From the NCBI GenBank assembly GCA_017474235.1, contig JAFVIB010000042.1:26960-90959 (forward strand): a stretch of 64,000 nucleotides of DNA, written 5' to 3'. This document shows, piece by piece, positions 1 through 9,539 of this stretch. Position 1 is the first letter of the stretch, and the number at the start of each line of letters is the position of its first letter. Both the position numbers and the translations under genes were made by a program. The notes beneath the pieces are model-generated. The model saw only the letters and a program-made list of their open reading frames with translations. It did not search any database and had not been told where the DNA came from. The DNA is from Alistipes sp. GTDB taxonomy: Bacteria > Bacteroidota > Bacteroidia > Bacteroidales > Rikenellaceae.

Positions 1-920
1 ATGCACTTCCAAAGTATGGCACAATAGACCTTACACCATTCTTTGCACCGTTCTATATGCTCTTCTTTGCAATATGTCTTTGCGATGCAGGTTATGGCGC
101 GGTCATTTTGGCAGCAGGTGTTGCTCTTCTGCTCAAAGGTGGTAAGAAGATGCGTCAGGCAGCACTCTTCTCTACTATATGTGGAGTTGCGAGTGTGGTA
201 TTTGGTTTTGCAGCAAACTCATTCTTCGGAATGACTATCTCTGATGCACCATTGTTCGAGAACTTTAAGTTCCTTGACTTCCAGAATCAGTTCTTCTACG
301 CCTCTCTCGGTATAGGTATCTTCCAGATACTCTTTGGTATGGCGATAAATATCGTTATGACCACTGTGACTTATGGCTTTAAGAATGCTTTGGGTTCGTT
401 AGGATGGTTCCTGCTTATCTTCAGCTCTTGTGTAGCGGGTATTGCAGGAATGGTTGGTGTAGAATGGTATTCATTCTCTTCTGTGGCTTATATGGTGACA
501 GTTGGAGTTGCACTTATCCTGATGTTGCTGCTCAACAAACCGAGCTTTAATATCTTTGCCAACTTTGGTGTAGGATTATGGGATACTTATAATAATATAA
601 CAGGACTTCTGTCAGACCTGCTCTCGTATATTCGACTATTTGCTATCGGATTGTCGGGAGGTGTGCTTGCATTGGTATTTAACAGCCTTGCAATGGGTCT
701 TACAGGTCTTGATGCGGGTATCGAGCAGTTTACAGTGGGAACTGTATTCCAAATTATTGGTGCATCTGCGATTTTGCTTGTTGGACACGGTATCAATCTG
801 TTTATGTCCACAATATCGTCATTTGTACACCCAATGCGACTCACATTCGTGGAGTTCTTTAAAAATGCAGGCTTTGAGATGGGCACACGCGCATTCGAGC
901 CATTAAAAAATGAGAAATAA
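1..920 (+). CDS. ntpI: V-type ATP synthase subunit I, 3' part (5' end outside window)
   Basis: This is the membrane stator subunit of the rotary V-type ATPase, whose C-terminal half forms the ion half-channels beside the K ring. The frame is open from base 3, before any ATG, so the gene starts to the left. The visible ~305 residues are a chain of about seven hydrophobic helices. They include the motif FFAPFYMLFFAICLCDAGYG near the left edge and the conserved LLSDLLSYIRLFAIGLSGG segment with the essential Arg, then GHGINLFMSTISSFVHPMRL and FVEFFKNAGFE near the end. Subunit K follows after 37 bases on the same strand, as in bacterial V-ATPase operons. Family assignment is firm; whether it moves Na+ or H+ cannot be read here. 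Confidence 0.93.
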   Translation, partial: ALPKYGTIDLTPFFAPFYMLFFAICLCDAGYGAVILAAGVALLLKGGKKMRQAALFSTICGVASVVFGFAANSFFGMTISDAPLFENFKFLDFQNQFFYASLGIGIFQILFGMAINIVMTTVTYGFKNALGSLGWFLLIFSSCVAGIAGMVGVEWYSFSSVAYMVTVGVALILMLLLNKPSFNIFANFGVGLWDTYNNITGLLSDLLSYIRLFAIGLSGGVLALVFNSLAMGLTGLDAGIEQFTVGTVFQIIGASAILLVGHGINLFMSTISSFVHPMRLTFVEFFKNAGFEMGTRAFEPLKNEK

Positions 921-927
921 CAAGTAA

Positions 928-1431
<504 letters not shown>

Positions 1432-1435
1432 TTTT

Positions 1436-1895
1436 ATAGTCAAAACGCGGCATTTGCGCTTATAAGGGCGCACCTGCTTCCGCTAATAAAAAAGTCCCAG
1501 CAATGGCTGTACTATTTGTACTATCCATCGCTGGGATTTTTCATCGAGCGTGGCATCTGCACTCTTCTAAGCACAAATGAGTGCAAGAAAGTATCAGAGT
1601 GCAAACTCCGACAAAGGGCAGTACCACAAGTACAGCCCTTCGTCGTCTTTTGAAGCGAGCGTGGTAAATGCACCACTCTGACGATAAAATGATTTTGTTG
1701 TGAAAATAGCACAACTACTTCCGCTACCTCATTCTCGTCAATGGGAAATACAGTAGTATGTCCCATCGCTGTCAATCCGACCGAGCGTGGTATTTGCACT
1801 ATTTTGACGATAAAATGGGTGCAGAGTGCAAACTCTTACAATAAAATGGGTGCAAGAAATACGCATAGTATGTCCCATCGCTGTTTTTATAGGGT
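1436..1895. repeat. Cluster of modular hairpin repeats after ntpK
   Basis: This gap of about 600 bases holds no convincing gene. It carries several copies of a dispersed element. An AACGCGG/GCATTTGC-type left module (about 1443-1460) is followed by hairpins at 1496-1535, 1609-1645 and about 1742-1772. Three right modules of the type GAGCGTGG(T/C)A(T/A)NTGCAC occur near 1546, 1659 and 1783. The word GAGTGCAAGAAAGTATCAGA (1580-1599) recurs exactly near 22,473. The first hairpin is followed by ATTTTTC and could also end the V-ATPase transcript. Related copies lie at 22.36, 24.79, 53.84 and 61.89 kb. Confidence 0.75.
1496..1542 (+). terminator. Hairpin and T-tract downstream of ntpK
   Basis: CCCAGCAATGG (1496-1506) pairs with CCATCGCTGGG (1525-1535) with one mismatch, and the inner bases GTAC/GTAC extend the stem. 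ATTTTTC follows directly. It fits an intrinsic terminator for the V-ATPase operon made from a copy of the repeat hairpin. Confidence 0.5.
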
Positions 1896-2039
1896 GACCC
1901 GTCACTTGGTTTTATGCTAATTAAATATTGATTATTTTGGATATTTAAAATATTTTTAATAGCTTTGTGAATAAGATATTATATTTACGCAGGGATAGTA
2001 TCTGAATATTTCAAAATTAACATTAAAATTTATTGGGTT

Positions 2040-3131
2040 ATGAGAAGATTATTTAGATTAATGCAGCTATCTTCTTTGATAGTTATCTTGTCTATTGTCG
2101 TATCGTGTCGAAGAACAGATGATAACGGAAACAAAGGTGGTGAGCAGACTCCGGATATTGAGGCAAAAGCAGAGTGGTATGCCGCAGGTATGTCTTATAA
2201 TGCAGAGACAGATATGATAGCAGCGACGATTTGGAAGGAGGAAGAGGTGCTTTATACCCACTCTGAGCCCAACTCATTCTCGATAGCTTTGGGTGTCTGC
2301 GTAGATGGAGAGGATATATTCTCTTGCGGATATATAGAGAGTGATAGAGGAGATGCAAATGTGATTTGGAAGAATGGCGAGGTGCTACTCTCTGTAAGTA
2401 TGGATGAGACTGTGCTCTCAGGTAATATTTTGGACGGTTTTATTGATATTGCAGTGGTAGGTGGCGATGTCTATGCGCTTGCTAATCTGCATAAGAGGAG
2501 TGACACGGGTATTTATGACTATCAGCCGGTGCTGTATAAGAATGGTACACCTTCACTGCTGGATACAAATAATAAGGATATAGAGGTGCTATCTATCGAG
2601 GCGTCGGGTAGTGATTTATACGCAATAGGCTCTATATACCTCAATGACGAGTTCATTCCTACAATTTGGAAGAATGGAGTAGCTACTCATCTTGAAAAGC
2701 CCGAGTGGTCTTATGGCGGAACGGCATATTCGCTTACGGTTCAGGGTAGTGATGTCTATGTTGTGGGCGAGGTATATCCGTGGGTACTTGATGTAGCATT
2801 GCCTTGTGTTTGGAAGAATGGTGAGGCGCAGACTTTGAACGCATCAACAACCGTAGATACAATAGCAACCGATATGATTATAAAGTATAAGCAGCCACAG
2901 ATTTGCGGTACTGCCTCCGGCGTTAATGATGAGTTTGCCTGCGTTTGGGAGAATGGCAAGCAGAAGATTCTCGGAGCAGGAACTGCTACGGGTATTGTCA
3001 ATACTAAAGAGGGATTGGTTGTTGTAGGTTGCTCTTATTCTGACGCTGAAGATCTCCCTATGGCAACAGTTTGGAAAAATGGCAAGGAGGAGCATTTGGG
3101 ATATGGTATGATAGTTCGTTTATGTAGATAA
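2040..3131 (+). CDS. Surface/periplasmic lipoprotein with seven WKNG repeats (putative beta-propeller)
   Basis: A 363-residue predicted lipoprotein of unknown function. The N-terminus is a signal peptide ending in a lipobox with Cys23 (IVVSC). A motif of the form (T/V/C)(I/V)W(K/E)NG recurs seven times, with the aromatic residue near positions 65, 110, 166, 210, 258, 303 and 345, a spacing of 42-56 residues. Each is preceded by a strand-like stretch such as GSDVYVVGEVY or GSDLYAIGSIY. Seven ~46-residue units suggest a seven-bladed beta-propeller; that fold is inferred. The first unit (WKEE) and third (YKNG) are degenerate. The gene stands alone, flanked by the repeat cluster and by the convergent tkt gene. 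I do not recognise a named family. Confidence 0.8.
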   Translation: MRRLFRLMQLSSLIVILSIVVSCRRTDDNGNKGGEQTPDIEAKAEWYAAGMSYNAETDMIAATIWKEEEVLYTHSEPNSFSIALGVCVDGEDIFSCGYIESDRGDANVIWKNGEVLLSVSMDETVLSGNILDGFIDIAVVGGDVYALANLHKRSDTGIYDYQPVLYKNGTPSLLDTNNKDIEVLSIEASGSDLYAIGSIYLNDEFIPTIWKNGVATHLEKPEWSYGGTAYSLTVQGSDVYVVGEVYPWVLDVALPCVWKNGEAQTLNASTTVDTIATDMIIKYKQPQICGTASGVNDEFACVWENGKQKILGAGTATGIVNTKEGLVVVGCSYSDAEDLPMATVWKNGKEEHLGYGMIVRLCR

Positions 3132-3154
3132 AACTCTTATTACTCTGATGCAAA

Positions 3155-3186
3155 AAGGGTGTGTTCTCAAAGTAGAACACACCCTT
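3155..3186 (-). terminator. Intrinsic terminator of tkt
   Basis: A perfect 13-bp stem (3155-3167 with 3174-3186, core GGGTGTGTTCT) has a six-base loop. On the minus strand it is followed by a TTTTT run (complement of 3152-3156). It lies just after the transketolase stop and between convergent genes. Confidence 0.8.
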
Positions 3187-3207
3187 GCTATTGGTATCTG
3201 TTTGGGA

Positions 3208-5238
3208 TTACTTGCCCAACAGCTTCATAACCTCATTATAGACAGTCTCGCCATTGTAGCCAAACTCCTTATCGAGCACCTTATACGGAGCTGAGTGACC
3301 GAAGTGGTTAAGACCGTGGATATTCTCAAGTGAGCCAACAAGGCTGAGCAGGGTTACAGGCAGACCTGAAGTCATACCGTAGCGTACTGCGTCAGCAGGG
3401 ATTACAGCCTCCTGATAAGACTTAGGCTGGTCACGGAAAAGACCCTCGCTCGGAACATCTACTACGCGAACACTGATACCCTCCTTCTTCAGCAGCTCTG
3501 CACCCTCAACGAGTGTAGATACCTCAGAGCCGGTTGCAATCATAACAACCTTTGGCTTTGCAGAGTCCATAACTATATAAGCACCCTTCTGTGACTGCAT
3601 AGCCTCATCGCGGCGTGATGCGTTGAGAGTAGGGAGGTTCTTGATATTCTGACGAGAGAGGATAAGGGCAACAGGACGCTGCTCCTCAAGAGCAATCTTC
3701 CAAGCTGCGATAGTATCCTCGCCATCTGCAGGACGCAGAACAACCATAGAACGCTCGCCGTGGTGGTTATGCAGATGCTCCATAAGGCGAATCTGAGCCT
3801 CCTGCTCTACAGGCTGGTGAGTAGGACCATCCTCGCCTACGCGGAATGAGTCGTGTGTCCAGATATAGATTACATGCAGACGCATAAGGGCTGACAGACG
3901 AACTACCGGCTTCATATAGTCTGAGAATACGAAGAATGTACCACAAGCAGGAATTACGCCGCCGTGCAGTGCCATACCGTTCATAATACAAGCCATAGTA
4001 AACTCAGAGACACCTGCCTGGAAGAACTTACCTGTGAAGTCACCCTTTGTAAATGCCTTAGTCTTCTTAAGGAAGCCGTCGGTCTTATCAGAGTTAGAGA
4101 GGTCGGCAGATGCAACAATCATATTCTCTACCTTCTCGCCAAATACGCCAAGTACAGTTGCAGATGCTGCACGAGTTGCTACATCCGGCTTCATCTCGAT
4201 TGCGCGGTAGTCAATCTGAGGGAGCTTGCCTGAGAGGAACATATCGAGCTTGCGAGCAAGTGCAGAGTTCTCCGCACGCCACTCAGCCTCAATCTTCTTG
4301 CGCTCAACCATCTCTGCACGCAGAGCGATAGCGCGGTCCTCATACACAGCCTTGCTCTCGTTGAAAATCTTAAACGGATTCTCAGGATCGCCACCGAGAT
4401 TTGTGATAGTTGCTGCATAGTCTGCACCGGCAGCAGAGAGTGGCTGACCGTGTGTAGATACCATATGCTCGAAGCTGCCGCCATCAGCAGTAACAGCACC
4501 CTTACCCATAACGGTTGTGCCGATGATGATTGTCGGCTTATCTGTAGGCTCATTTGCCTTCTTGAGTGCCTCACGAATCTGAGGGATGCTCTGACCGTCA
4601 ATCTCAATGACATTCCAACCCCAAGCGCGGTACTTCATTGCTACATCCTCAGTATCCACCTCATCTACCTTTGTAGAGAGCTGAACATTGTTTGAGTCGT
4701 AGTACATAATGATATTAGACAGACCCAAGTTGCCGGCAATACGACCAACACCCTGTGAAACCTCCTCCTGTACAGCACCGTCAGAGATATAGATATATGT
4801 CTTATGAGCCATCCACTCGCCAAAACGAGCAACCATAAATCTCTCAGCAATAGCAGCACCAAGACCCATAGCGTGACCCTGACCGAGTGGACCAGAGGTA
4901 TTCTCTACACCACGCAGGAAATCGACCTCAGGGTGTCCCGGAGTTACGCTGCCCCACTGACGGAACTGCTGCAAATCCTCCATAGAGTAGTGACCTGCAA
5001 GAGCAAGCACAGAGTAGAGCATAGGTGACATGTGACCCGGGTCAAGGAAGAAACGGTCACGGAATGGATATAACATATTATCCGGATCGTAACGCAAGAA
5101 CTCAGCAAAGAGTACATTTACAAAGTCAGCACCACCCATAGCACCGCCCGGGTGACCAGATTTAGCCTTCTCTACCATTGAGGCAGCCAATATGCGAATA
5201 TTATTCGCAGCTTTAGCAAGTTGAATATCATTAGCCAT
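3208..5238 (-). CDS. tkt: Transketolase
   Basis: Thiamine-diphosphate enzyme of the non-oxidative pentose phosphate pathway, moving two-carbon ketol units between sugar phosphates. Its 676 residues match a full-length single-chain transketolase. The N-terminal domain has the SGHPGGAMGGAD substrate/cofactor segment (about residues 26-37) and the diphosphate-binding region YISDGAVQEEVSQG, the Bacteroidota variant of the usual GDGxxxEG. The middle domain has the THDSFRVGEDGPTHQPVEQ stretch typical of the family. A -7 box on the minus strand lies at 5267-5274, and a terminator follows the gene, so it looks monocistronic. Confidence 0.95.
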   Translation of the reverse strand: MANDIQLAKAANNIRILAASMVEKAKSGHPGGAMGGADFVNVLFAEFLRYDPDNMLYPFRDRFFLDPGHMSPMLYSVLALAGHYSMEDLQQFRQWGSVTPGHPEVDFLRGVENTSGPLGQGHAMGLGAAIAERFMVARFGEWMAHKTYIYISDGAVQEEVSQGVGRIAGNLGLSNIIMYYDSNNVQLSTKVDEVDTEDVAMKYRAWGWNVIEIDGQSIPQIREALKKANEPTDKPTIIIGTTVMGKGAVTADGGSFEHMVSTHGQPLSAAGADYAATITNLGGDPENPFKIFNESKAVYEDRAIALRAEMVERKKIEAEWRAENSALARKLDMFLSGKLPQIDYRAIEMKPDVATRAASATVLGVFGEKVENMIVASADLSNSDKTDGFLKKTKAFTKGDFTGKFFQAGVSEFTMACIMNGMALHGGVIPACGTFFVFSDYMKPVVRLSALMRLHVIYIWTHDSFRVGEDGPTHQPVEQEAQIRLMEHLHNHHGERSMVVLRPADGEDTIAAWKIALEEQRPVALILSRQNIKNLPTLNASRRDEAMQSQKGAYIVMDSAKPKVVMIATGSEVSTLVEGAELLKKEGISVRVVDVPSEGLFRDQPKSYQEAVIPADAVRYGMTSGLPVTLLSLVGSLENIHGLNHFGHSAPYKVLDKEFGYNGETVYNEVMKLLGK

Positions 5239-5266
5239 AATAAATAGGTTTTTTAGTTTCCAAATA

Positions 5267-5274
5267 CAAATATA
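5267..5274 (-). promoter_or_regulatory. Promoter -7 box of tkt (TATATTTG)
   Basis: The minus strand reads TATATTTG, matching the Bacteroidota TAnnTTTG box, about 29 bases before the tkt start. A weak ATTG -33 match lies about 20 bases further upstream. Confidence 0.55.
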
Positions 5275-5312
5275 ACTATATTTTTAATCATTTACAATGA
5301 ATATTACATTTT

Positions 5313-6587
5313 TTAGCACTTCTGTACAAGTAATTTCACCTCAGAATTGCCTAATTTCTGCTCTGCATACTCTTTAGTCACTGTAAACGACTTAATATCT
5401 GATGAAGGTGCGTCAAACATCAAATCCTTCATAATCGCCTCGCAGATAGAGCGTAAGCCACGCGCACCGAGCTTAAATTCGATAGCCTTATCGACAATAT
5501 ATTCCAGCGCATCCTCCTCAAAATTAAGAGCAATGCCGTCCATCTCAAAGAGGTGGTTGTATTGACGAATAATTGCATTTTTAGGCTCTGTAAGAATACT
5601 GCGCAGTACCTGTCGGCTCAGTGGCTCAAGGTATGTGATTACCGGCAGACGACCTACAAGTTCGGGGATAAGACCATAGCTCTTTATATCCTGTGGCTGT
5701 ACATACTTGAGCATATTCTCTCTGTCGATACTTGTGGTATCAACCCTTCCATAGCCTATTGCGCGGGTATTGAGTCGCTCTGCAATGCGTCTTTCTATGC
5801 CGTCAAAGGCTCCACCACAGATAAAGAGGATATTCTTCGTGTCAATCTGCACAAACTTCTGCTCGGGGTGCTTTCTGCCACCCTCCGGCGCAACATTGAC
5901 CACAGTACCCTCAAGAATCTTGAGCAGTGCCTGCTGCACACCCTCGCCTGAAACATCGCGTGTGATGCTCGGATTGTCTCCCTTGCGGGCAATCTTATCT
6001 ATTTCGTCAATAAAGATAATACCACGCTGTGTAGCCTCTACATCGTAGCCCGATGCCTGATATAGGCGTGAGAGGATACTCTCCACATCCTCGCCTACAT
6101 AGCCGGCTTGAGTGAGTACTGTTGCATCGACAATTGTAAATGGTACACCGAGCAGGCGGGCGATAGTGCGAGCAATAAGCGTCTTACCTGTTCCTGTAGG
6201 ACCGACAAGGATGATGTTTGACTTGTCTAACTCTACATCACTGCTGTTGCCCTGACTTGCCACAAGACGCTTGTAGTGGTTATATACAGCCACAGCAATT
6301 GAGCGTTTTGCGCTATCTTGACCGACAACATAGTTATCAAGGAAATCCTTGATTTGCTGGGGTTTAAGAATGTCCTCAGCCTTTAGCTGATTTGTTGTTG
6401 CACGCTTTTTTGCACCGACAGAGATAATCTCACTACTTACAAGTGAGTTGTAGCCCATCTCTATACAGTCGTTGCAGATTGTAACGCCATCGCCACCTTG
6501 AAAGAGCACCTTTACGCTGTTGCGGTTGCGACCGCAGAAGGAGCAGCACTCCTCTTTCTGTCTATTTTTACCGTTACCTTTTGCCAT
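5313..6587 (-). CDS. clpX: ATP-dependent Clp protease ATP-binding subunit ClpX
   Basis: AAA+ unfoldase that recognises tagged substrates and threads them into ClpP. 424 residues, normal length. The N-terminal zinc-binding domain has Cys15/Cys18 (CSFC) and Cys38/Cys41 (CNDC). Walker A GPTGTGKT is at about 129-136, the pore loop AGYVGED near 161-167, Walker B IIFIDEID near 190-197, and the GGRKHPEQ substrate loop near 238. It sits three bases after clpP, downstream of tig, the classic order. It lies last in the cluster, with its stop close to the tkt promoter. Confidence 0.97.
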   Translation of the reverse strand: MAKGNGKNRQKEECCSFCGRNRNSVKVLFQGGDGVTICNDCIEMGYNSLVSSEIISVGAKKRATTNQLKAEDILKPQQIKDFLDNYVVGQDSAKRSIAVAVYNHYKRLVASQGNSSDVELDKSNIILVGPTGTGKTLIARTIARLLGVPFTIVDATVLTQAGYVGEDVESILSRLYQASGYDVEATQRGIIFIDEIDKIARKGDNPSITRDVSGEGVQQALLKILEGTVVNVAPEGGRKHPEQKFVQIDTKNILFICGGAFDGIERRIAERLNTRAIGYGRVDTTSIDRENMLKYVQPQDIKSYGLIPELVGRLPVITYLEPLSRQVLRSILTEPKNAIIRQYNHLFEMDGIALNFEEDALEYIVDKAIEFKLGARGLRSICEAIMKDLMFDAPSSDIKSFTVTKEYAEQKLGNSEVKLLVQKC

Positions 6588-6589
6588 AC

Positions 6590-7240
6590 TTATCGCTTTG
6601 TAACAACATTGTCAATCAATCCGTAAGCCTTTGCCTCTTCTGCCGAGAGCCAATAGTCGCGGTCTGCATCGTGCTCTATAGTTGCATAATCCTTACCTGT
6701 GTGGTAGCAGAGAATATCGTACAACTCCTTCTTAAGGCGGATAATCTCTCGGGCTGTAATCTCGATATCTGAAGCCTGACCCTGCACACCGCCAAGTGGC
6801 TGATGAATCATCACGCGAGAGTGTGGCAGTGCGCTACGCTTGCCCGCTGCACCGGCTGTAAGCAGTACTGCACCCATAGAGGCTGCCATACCTGTACAAG
6901 TTGTCGAAACATCACACTGCGCAAGCTGCATAGTGTCATAGATGCCAAGACCTGCCGAAACAGAGCCGCCCGGGGAGTTTACATATATCTGTATATCCTT
7001 TGTCGGGTCGGTAGATTCGAGGAAGAGAATCTGAGCCTGAATAATATTGGCAATATCGTCATTGATAGCTGTGCCGAGGAAGAGAATACGCTCCATCATC
7101 AGACGGCTGAATACATCCATCTGTGTAACATTCAACTGACGCTCCTCGAGAATTGTCGGATTGATATATGAACGGTAGTCGTGCAGGGTTGTTGAAGAGA
7201 TACCGTAACCCTTGACCGCAAACTTCTCAAACTCTTTCAT
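6590..7240 (-). CDS. clpP: ATP-dependent Clp protease proteolytic subunit ClpP
   Basis: Serine peptidase subunit that forms the 14-mer degradation chamber with ClpX. I place the start at the ATG at 7238-7240 (MKEFEKF), giving 216 residues; a longer frame reaching 7279 would run back into the terminator hairpin after tig. Numbered from that start, the catalytic triad is Ser121 (GMAASMGA), His146 (MIHQPLGG) and Asp195 (DRDYW), with the 25- and 49-residue spacings of E. coli ClpP. It lies between tig and clpX on the same strand. Confidence 0.96.
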   Translation of the reverse strand: MKEFEKFAVKGYGISSTTLHDYRSYINPTILEERQLNVTQMDVFSRLMMERILFLGTAINDDIANIIQAQILFLESTDPTKDIQIYVNSPGGSVSAGLGIYDTMQLAQCDVSTTCTGMAASMGAVLLTAGAAGKRSALPHSRVMIHQPLGGVQGQASDIEITAREIIRLKKELYDILCYHTGKDYATIEHDADRDYWLSAEEAKAYGLIDNVVTKR

Positions 7241-7263
7241 TGTTTCTGTCGTTTTGAGTTGAT

Positions 7264-7320
7264 AAAAAAGACCCTGCAAGGAGTGTTCCTCGCAGAGCCT
7301 TGTTATATTTGGTCTTTTTT
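7264..7320 (-). terminator. Terminator/attenuator between tig and clpP
   Basis: On the minus strand an inner hairpin (7274-7295, CTGCGAGGA pairing TCCTTGCAG with one mismatch) is followed by GGTCTTTTTT. An outer perfect 10-bp pairing of 7264-7273 with 7311-7320 encloses it, and the outer arm overlaps the tig stop codon. It should end or attenuate tig transcription, so clpPX may depend partly on read-through or on its own promoter. Confidence 0.65.
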
Positions 7321-8644
7321 ACAAGCTGCGAGCAATCTCTGCAAACTCATCTGCAGATACAGCCTTCTCGGTAACCTTTACCTTGCCACGGATAGAGGCG
7401 ATAACCTTCTGCTCGTAGAGCTTCTCGTAGATGTGCTGCTTCTGATCCTTGTTCTCGAGGATGTTCTTTGCAAAGTTTGCAACCATATCCTCCGGAGCGT
7501 TAGGCATACCGTACTGAGCAAACTGCATTGCTGCCAAATCCTTAGCCTCTGCTGTAGCCTCCTCCTCAGAAACTGAGATATTCTCGGCAGTGATAATCTG
7601 ACGCTGGATGTAGTTCCAAGAGAACATCTTGATAAAGCCGTCGAAGTCCTTCTCGATATCCTCCATAGTGAACTTGCCCTCGTTGATAGTGAACAACCAA
7701 CGCTTGAGGAACTGAGTAGGCATAGCAAGCGCAGCCTTCTCGAGCATAAAGTTGCGAACAGTTGCTGCAAACATATAGTCACACTCGCGAGCCATCTCGC
7801 TCTCAATCTGAGCGTCGATATAAGCGTCAAGACCCTCCTTGTCGGTTACATTACCCTCTGGGAAGGCAGTCTTGAAGAACTCCTCGTTAATCTCAGGGTT
7901 TGCAAACTGGCGAATCATAGTAATCTCGAGCTCAAACTCAGGCTTGATAGATGCAAGCTCCTCCTCCTTAACATGGAGCATAGCAGCACGCTGTGAAGCT
8001 GAAGAGTACATCTCGTTGATGTTGATAGTGGTCTTGTAACCAACCTTCTTGCCAATCCAAGGCTTACGCTCCTCATCTGTCATAGAGATAAGACCTACAT
8101 AAGCATCCTCTACGCGCAACTCGCCATTGTCGAGAGTTACAGTCAGAGCCTCATCCTTCTTAACCTTATCAACCTCTACCAACTTGCCGAAACGACGGAG
8201 GAAGTTGTCAAGGAAGTTCTTGTGCATATCCTTGCTGATCTTAATCTTGTGATAAACCAGCTTATCCTTTGCAGTGAACTTAACATCATACTTTGGAGCC
8301 TCGCCAATCTCGAACATAAACTCAAACTCGGTAGAGTTGTCAAAGTCGAAAGCACCCTGCTCCTCTGCAGGAATAACATCACCGATATAGTCGATATTCT
8401 CCTTCTGAAGATACTCAAATACTGCATTTGATGCAGTGCGGTAAGACTGCTCAGCAACAATACCCTTACCATACATCTTGCGTACAATGCCCATAGGAAC
8501 CATACCTGGACGGAAACCAGGAATGTTTGCCTTGCGCTTGTAGTCGTGCAGCATCTTCTCTACTGCCTCCTTGTAGTCAGCCTCGCCAACTACAACCTTG
8601 AGCAGTGATACGCCCTGCTCTTTCTGTACTCTTGTAATTTCCAT
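7319..8644 (-). CDS. tig: Trigger factor
   Basis: Ribosome-associated chaperone and peptidyl-prolyl isomerase. At 441 residues it has the usual length. The ribosome-docking signature appears as GFRPGMVP (about residues 41-48), where the common form is GFRxGKVP, so the Lys is replaced by Met. A PPIase-like middle segment and a long helical C-terminal arm follow. It is the first gene of the tig-clpP-clpX cluster and has its own -7 box at 8690-8697. Confidence 0.94.
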   Translation of the reverse strand: MEITRVQKEQGVSLLKVVVGEADYKEAVEKMLHDYKRKANIPGFRPGMVPMGIVRKMYGKGIVAEQSYRTASNAVFEYLQKENIDYIGDVIPAEEQGAFDFDNSTEFEFMFEIGEAPKYDVKFTAKDKLVYHKIKISKDMHKNFLDNFLRRFGKLVEVDKVKKDEALTVTLDNGELRVEDAYVGLISMTDEERKPWIGKKVGYKTTININEMYSSASQRAAMLHVKEEELASIKPEFELEITMIRQFANPEINEEFFKTAFPEGNVTDKEGLDAYIDAQIESEMARECDYMFAATVRNFMLEKAALAMPTQFLKRWLFTINEGKFTMEDIEKDFDGFIKMFSWNYIQRQIITAENISVSEEEATAEAKDLAAMQFAQYGMPNAPEDMVANFAKNILENKDQKQHIYEKLYEQKVIASIRGKVKVTEKAVSADEFAEIARSL

Positions 8645-8689
8645 AGCTATATATTGTTTTGTCTAATCTTCGTATGCCAAAGTAGCGCG

Positions 8690-8697
8690 CAAAGATA
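8690..8697 (-). promoter_or_regulatory. Promoter -7 box of tig (TATCTTTG)
   Basis: TATCTTTG on the minus strand, 46 bases before the tig start, fits TAnnTTTG. No clear -33 TTTG was found. Confidence 0.5.
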
Positions 8698-8739
8698 CAA
8701 ATTTTTTTCGGATATTACATAACTTCACTTAATATTTCG

Positions 8740-8747
8740 TACCTTTG
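8740..8747 (+). promoter_or_regulatory. Promoter -7 box, possibly giving a leaderless mRNA
   Basis: TACCTTTG ends only six bases before the ATG at 8754. Since transcription normally starts a few bases after this box, the mRNA would begin at or next to the start codon. Confidence 0.55.
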
Positions 8748-8753
8748 CACTAT

Positions 8754-9539
8754 ATGAGAGCAATATTTTACATACTTGCAGCCTGCGCGATGGTTGTTTC
8801 GTGCGGCGGAAAGCGTCCAAAGGCGAATAATAGTGCGGTTAAGGTTGCACCTCAAATGGTAGATATTGAGGTGGTTAAGAGTTTTGACCACCAGCAGTCG
8901 GCATATACTCAGGGTCTGCAATTTGTAGATGGAGTGATGTGGGAGGGCACGGGCGAATACGGCTCGTCTCGCCTGCAATATACAGATATGGCTACGGGTC
9001 GGGTTACTGTTGTGGCAACGCTGCCTGATAACCATTTTGGCGAGGGTATCACTCTGCTTGGGGACAGAATTTATCAGCTCACTTGGCAGAATGGGATTAT
9101 GTATATTTATGACCGCAAAACCCTCAAAAAGGTCGATACAAAGCGATACAAGGGTGAGGGCTGGGGTCTTACAACGGATGGTCAGTGGCTCTATATGAGT
9201 GACGGAACACCCGATATTCGCGTGCTTGACCCTGTGACGCTTGAGGTTAAGCGTCGCATAAGCGTTGTTTGTAATGGCGCATCACTGCCATATCTTAATG
9301 AGTTGGAGTGGATTGATGGTAAAATTTGGGCAAATGTCTATACGCTCAATCAGATTGTTATAATCAACCCTGAAAACGGTATTGTCGAGAAGGTGGTAAA
9401 CCTTGAGGGTCTGCTCCCTGAGAGTGAATATACGCCGACAACAGATGTGCTGAACGGCATTGCGTACGACAAGGAGAGCGGTCGCATATTTGTTACGGGT
9501 AAAAATTGGAGTAAACTATTTGAAATCAGACTGTTATGA
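8754..9539 (+). CDS. Glutaminyl-peptide cyclotransferase (bacterial/plant-type QC), lipoprotein
   Basis: Converts N-terminal glutamine of exported proteins to pyroglutamate. In Bacteroidota, signal-peptidase II or I cleavage often leaves Gln first, which fits a periplasmic QC. I use the ATG at 8754 (MRAIFYILAACAMVVSCGG), which starts the signal peptide; an upstream in-frame TTG lies inside the -7 box. Lipobox Cys is residue 17. The five-bladed-propeller family motifs YTQGLQF, WEGTGEYGSS and LNELEWIDGKIWANV are clear. 261 residues. The M20 hydrolase starts inside its stop codon. Confidence 0.88.
   Translation: MRAIFYILAACAMVVSCGGKRPKANNSAVKVAPQMVDIEVVKSFDHQQSAYTQGLQFVDGVMWEGTGEYGSSRLQYTDMATGRVTVVATLPDNHFGEGITLLGDRIYQLTWQNGIMYIYDRKTLKKVDTKRYKGEGWGLTTDGQWLYMSDGTPDIRVLDPVTLEVKRRISVVCNGASLPYLNELEWIDGKIWANVYTLNQIVIINPENGIVEKVVNLEGLLPESEYTPTTDVLNGIAYDKESGRIFVTGKNWSKLFEIRLL

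Noticed and set aside
1521-1799. Minus-strand frame of 92 codons in the repeat cluster
   Set aside because: It is composed of the hairpin repeat units, which recur elsewhere outside any frame.
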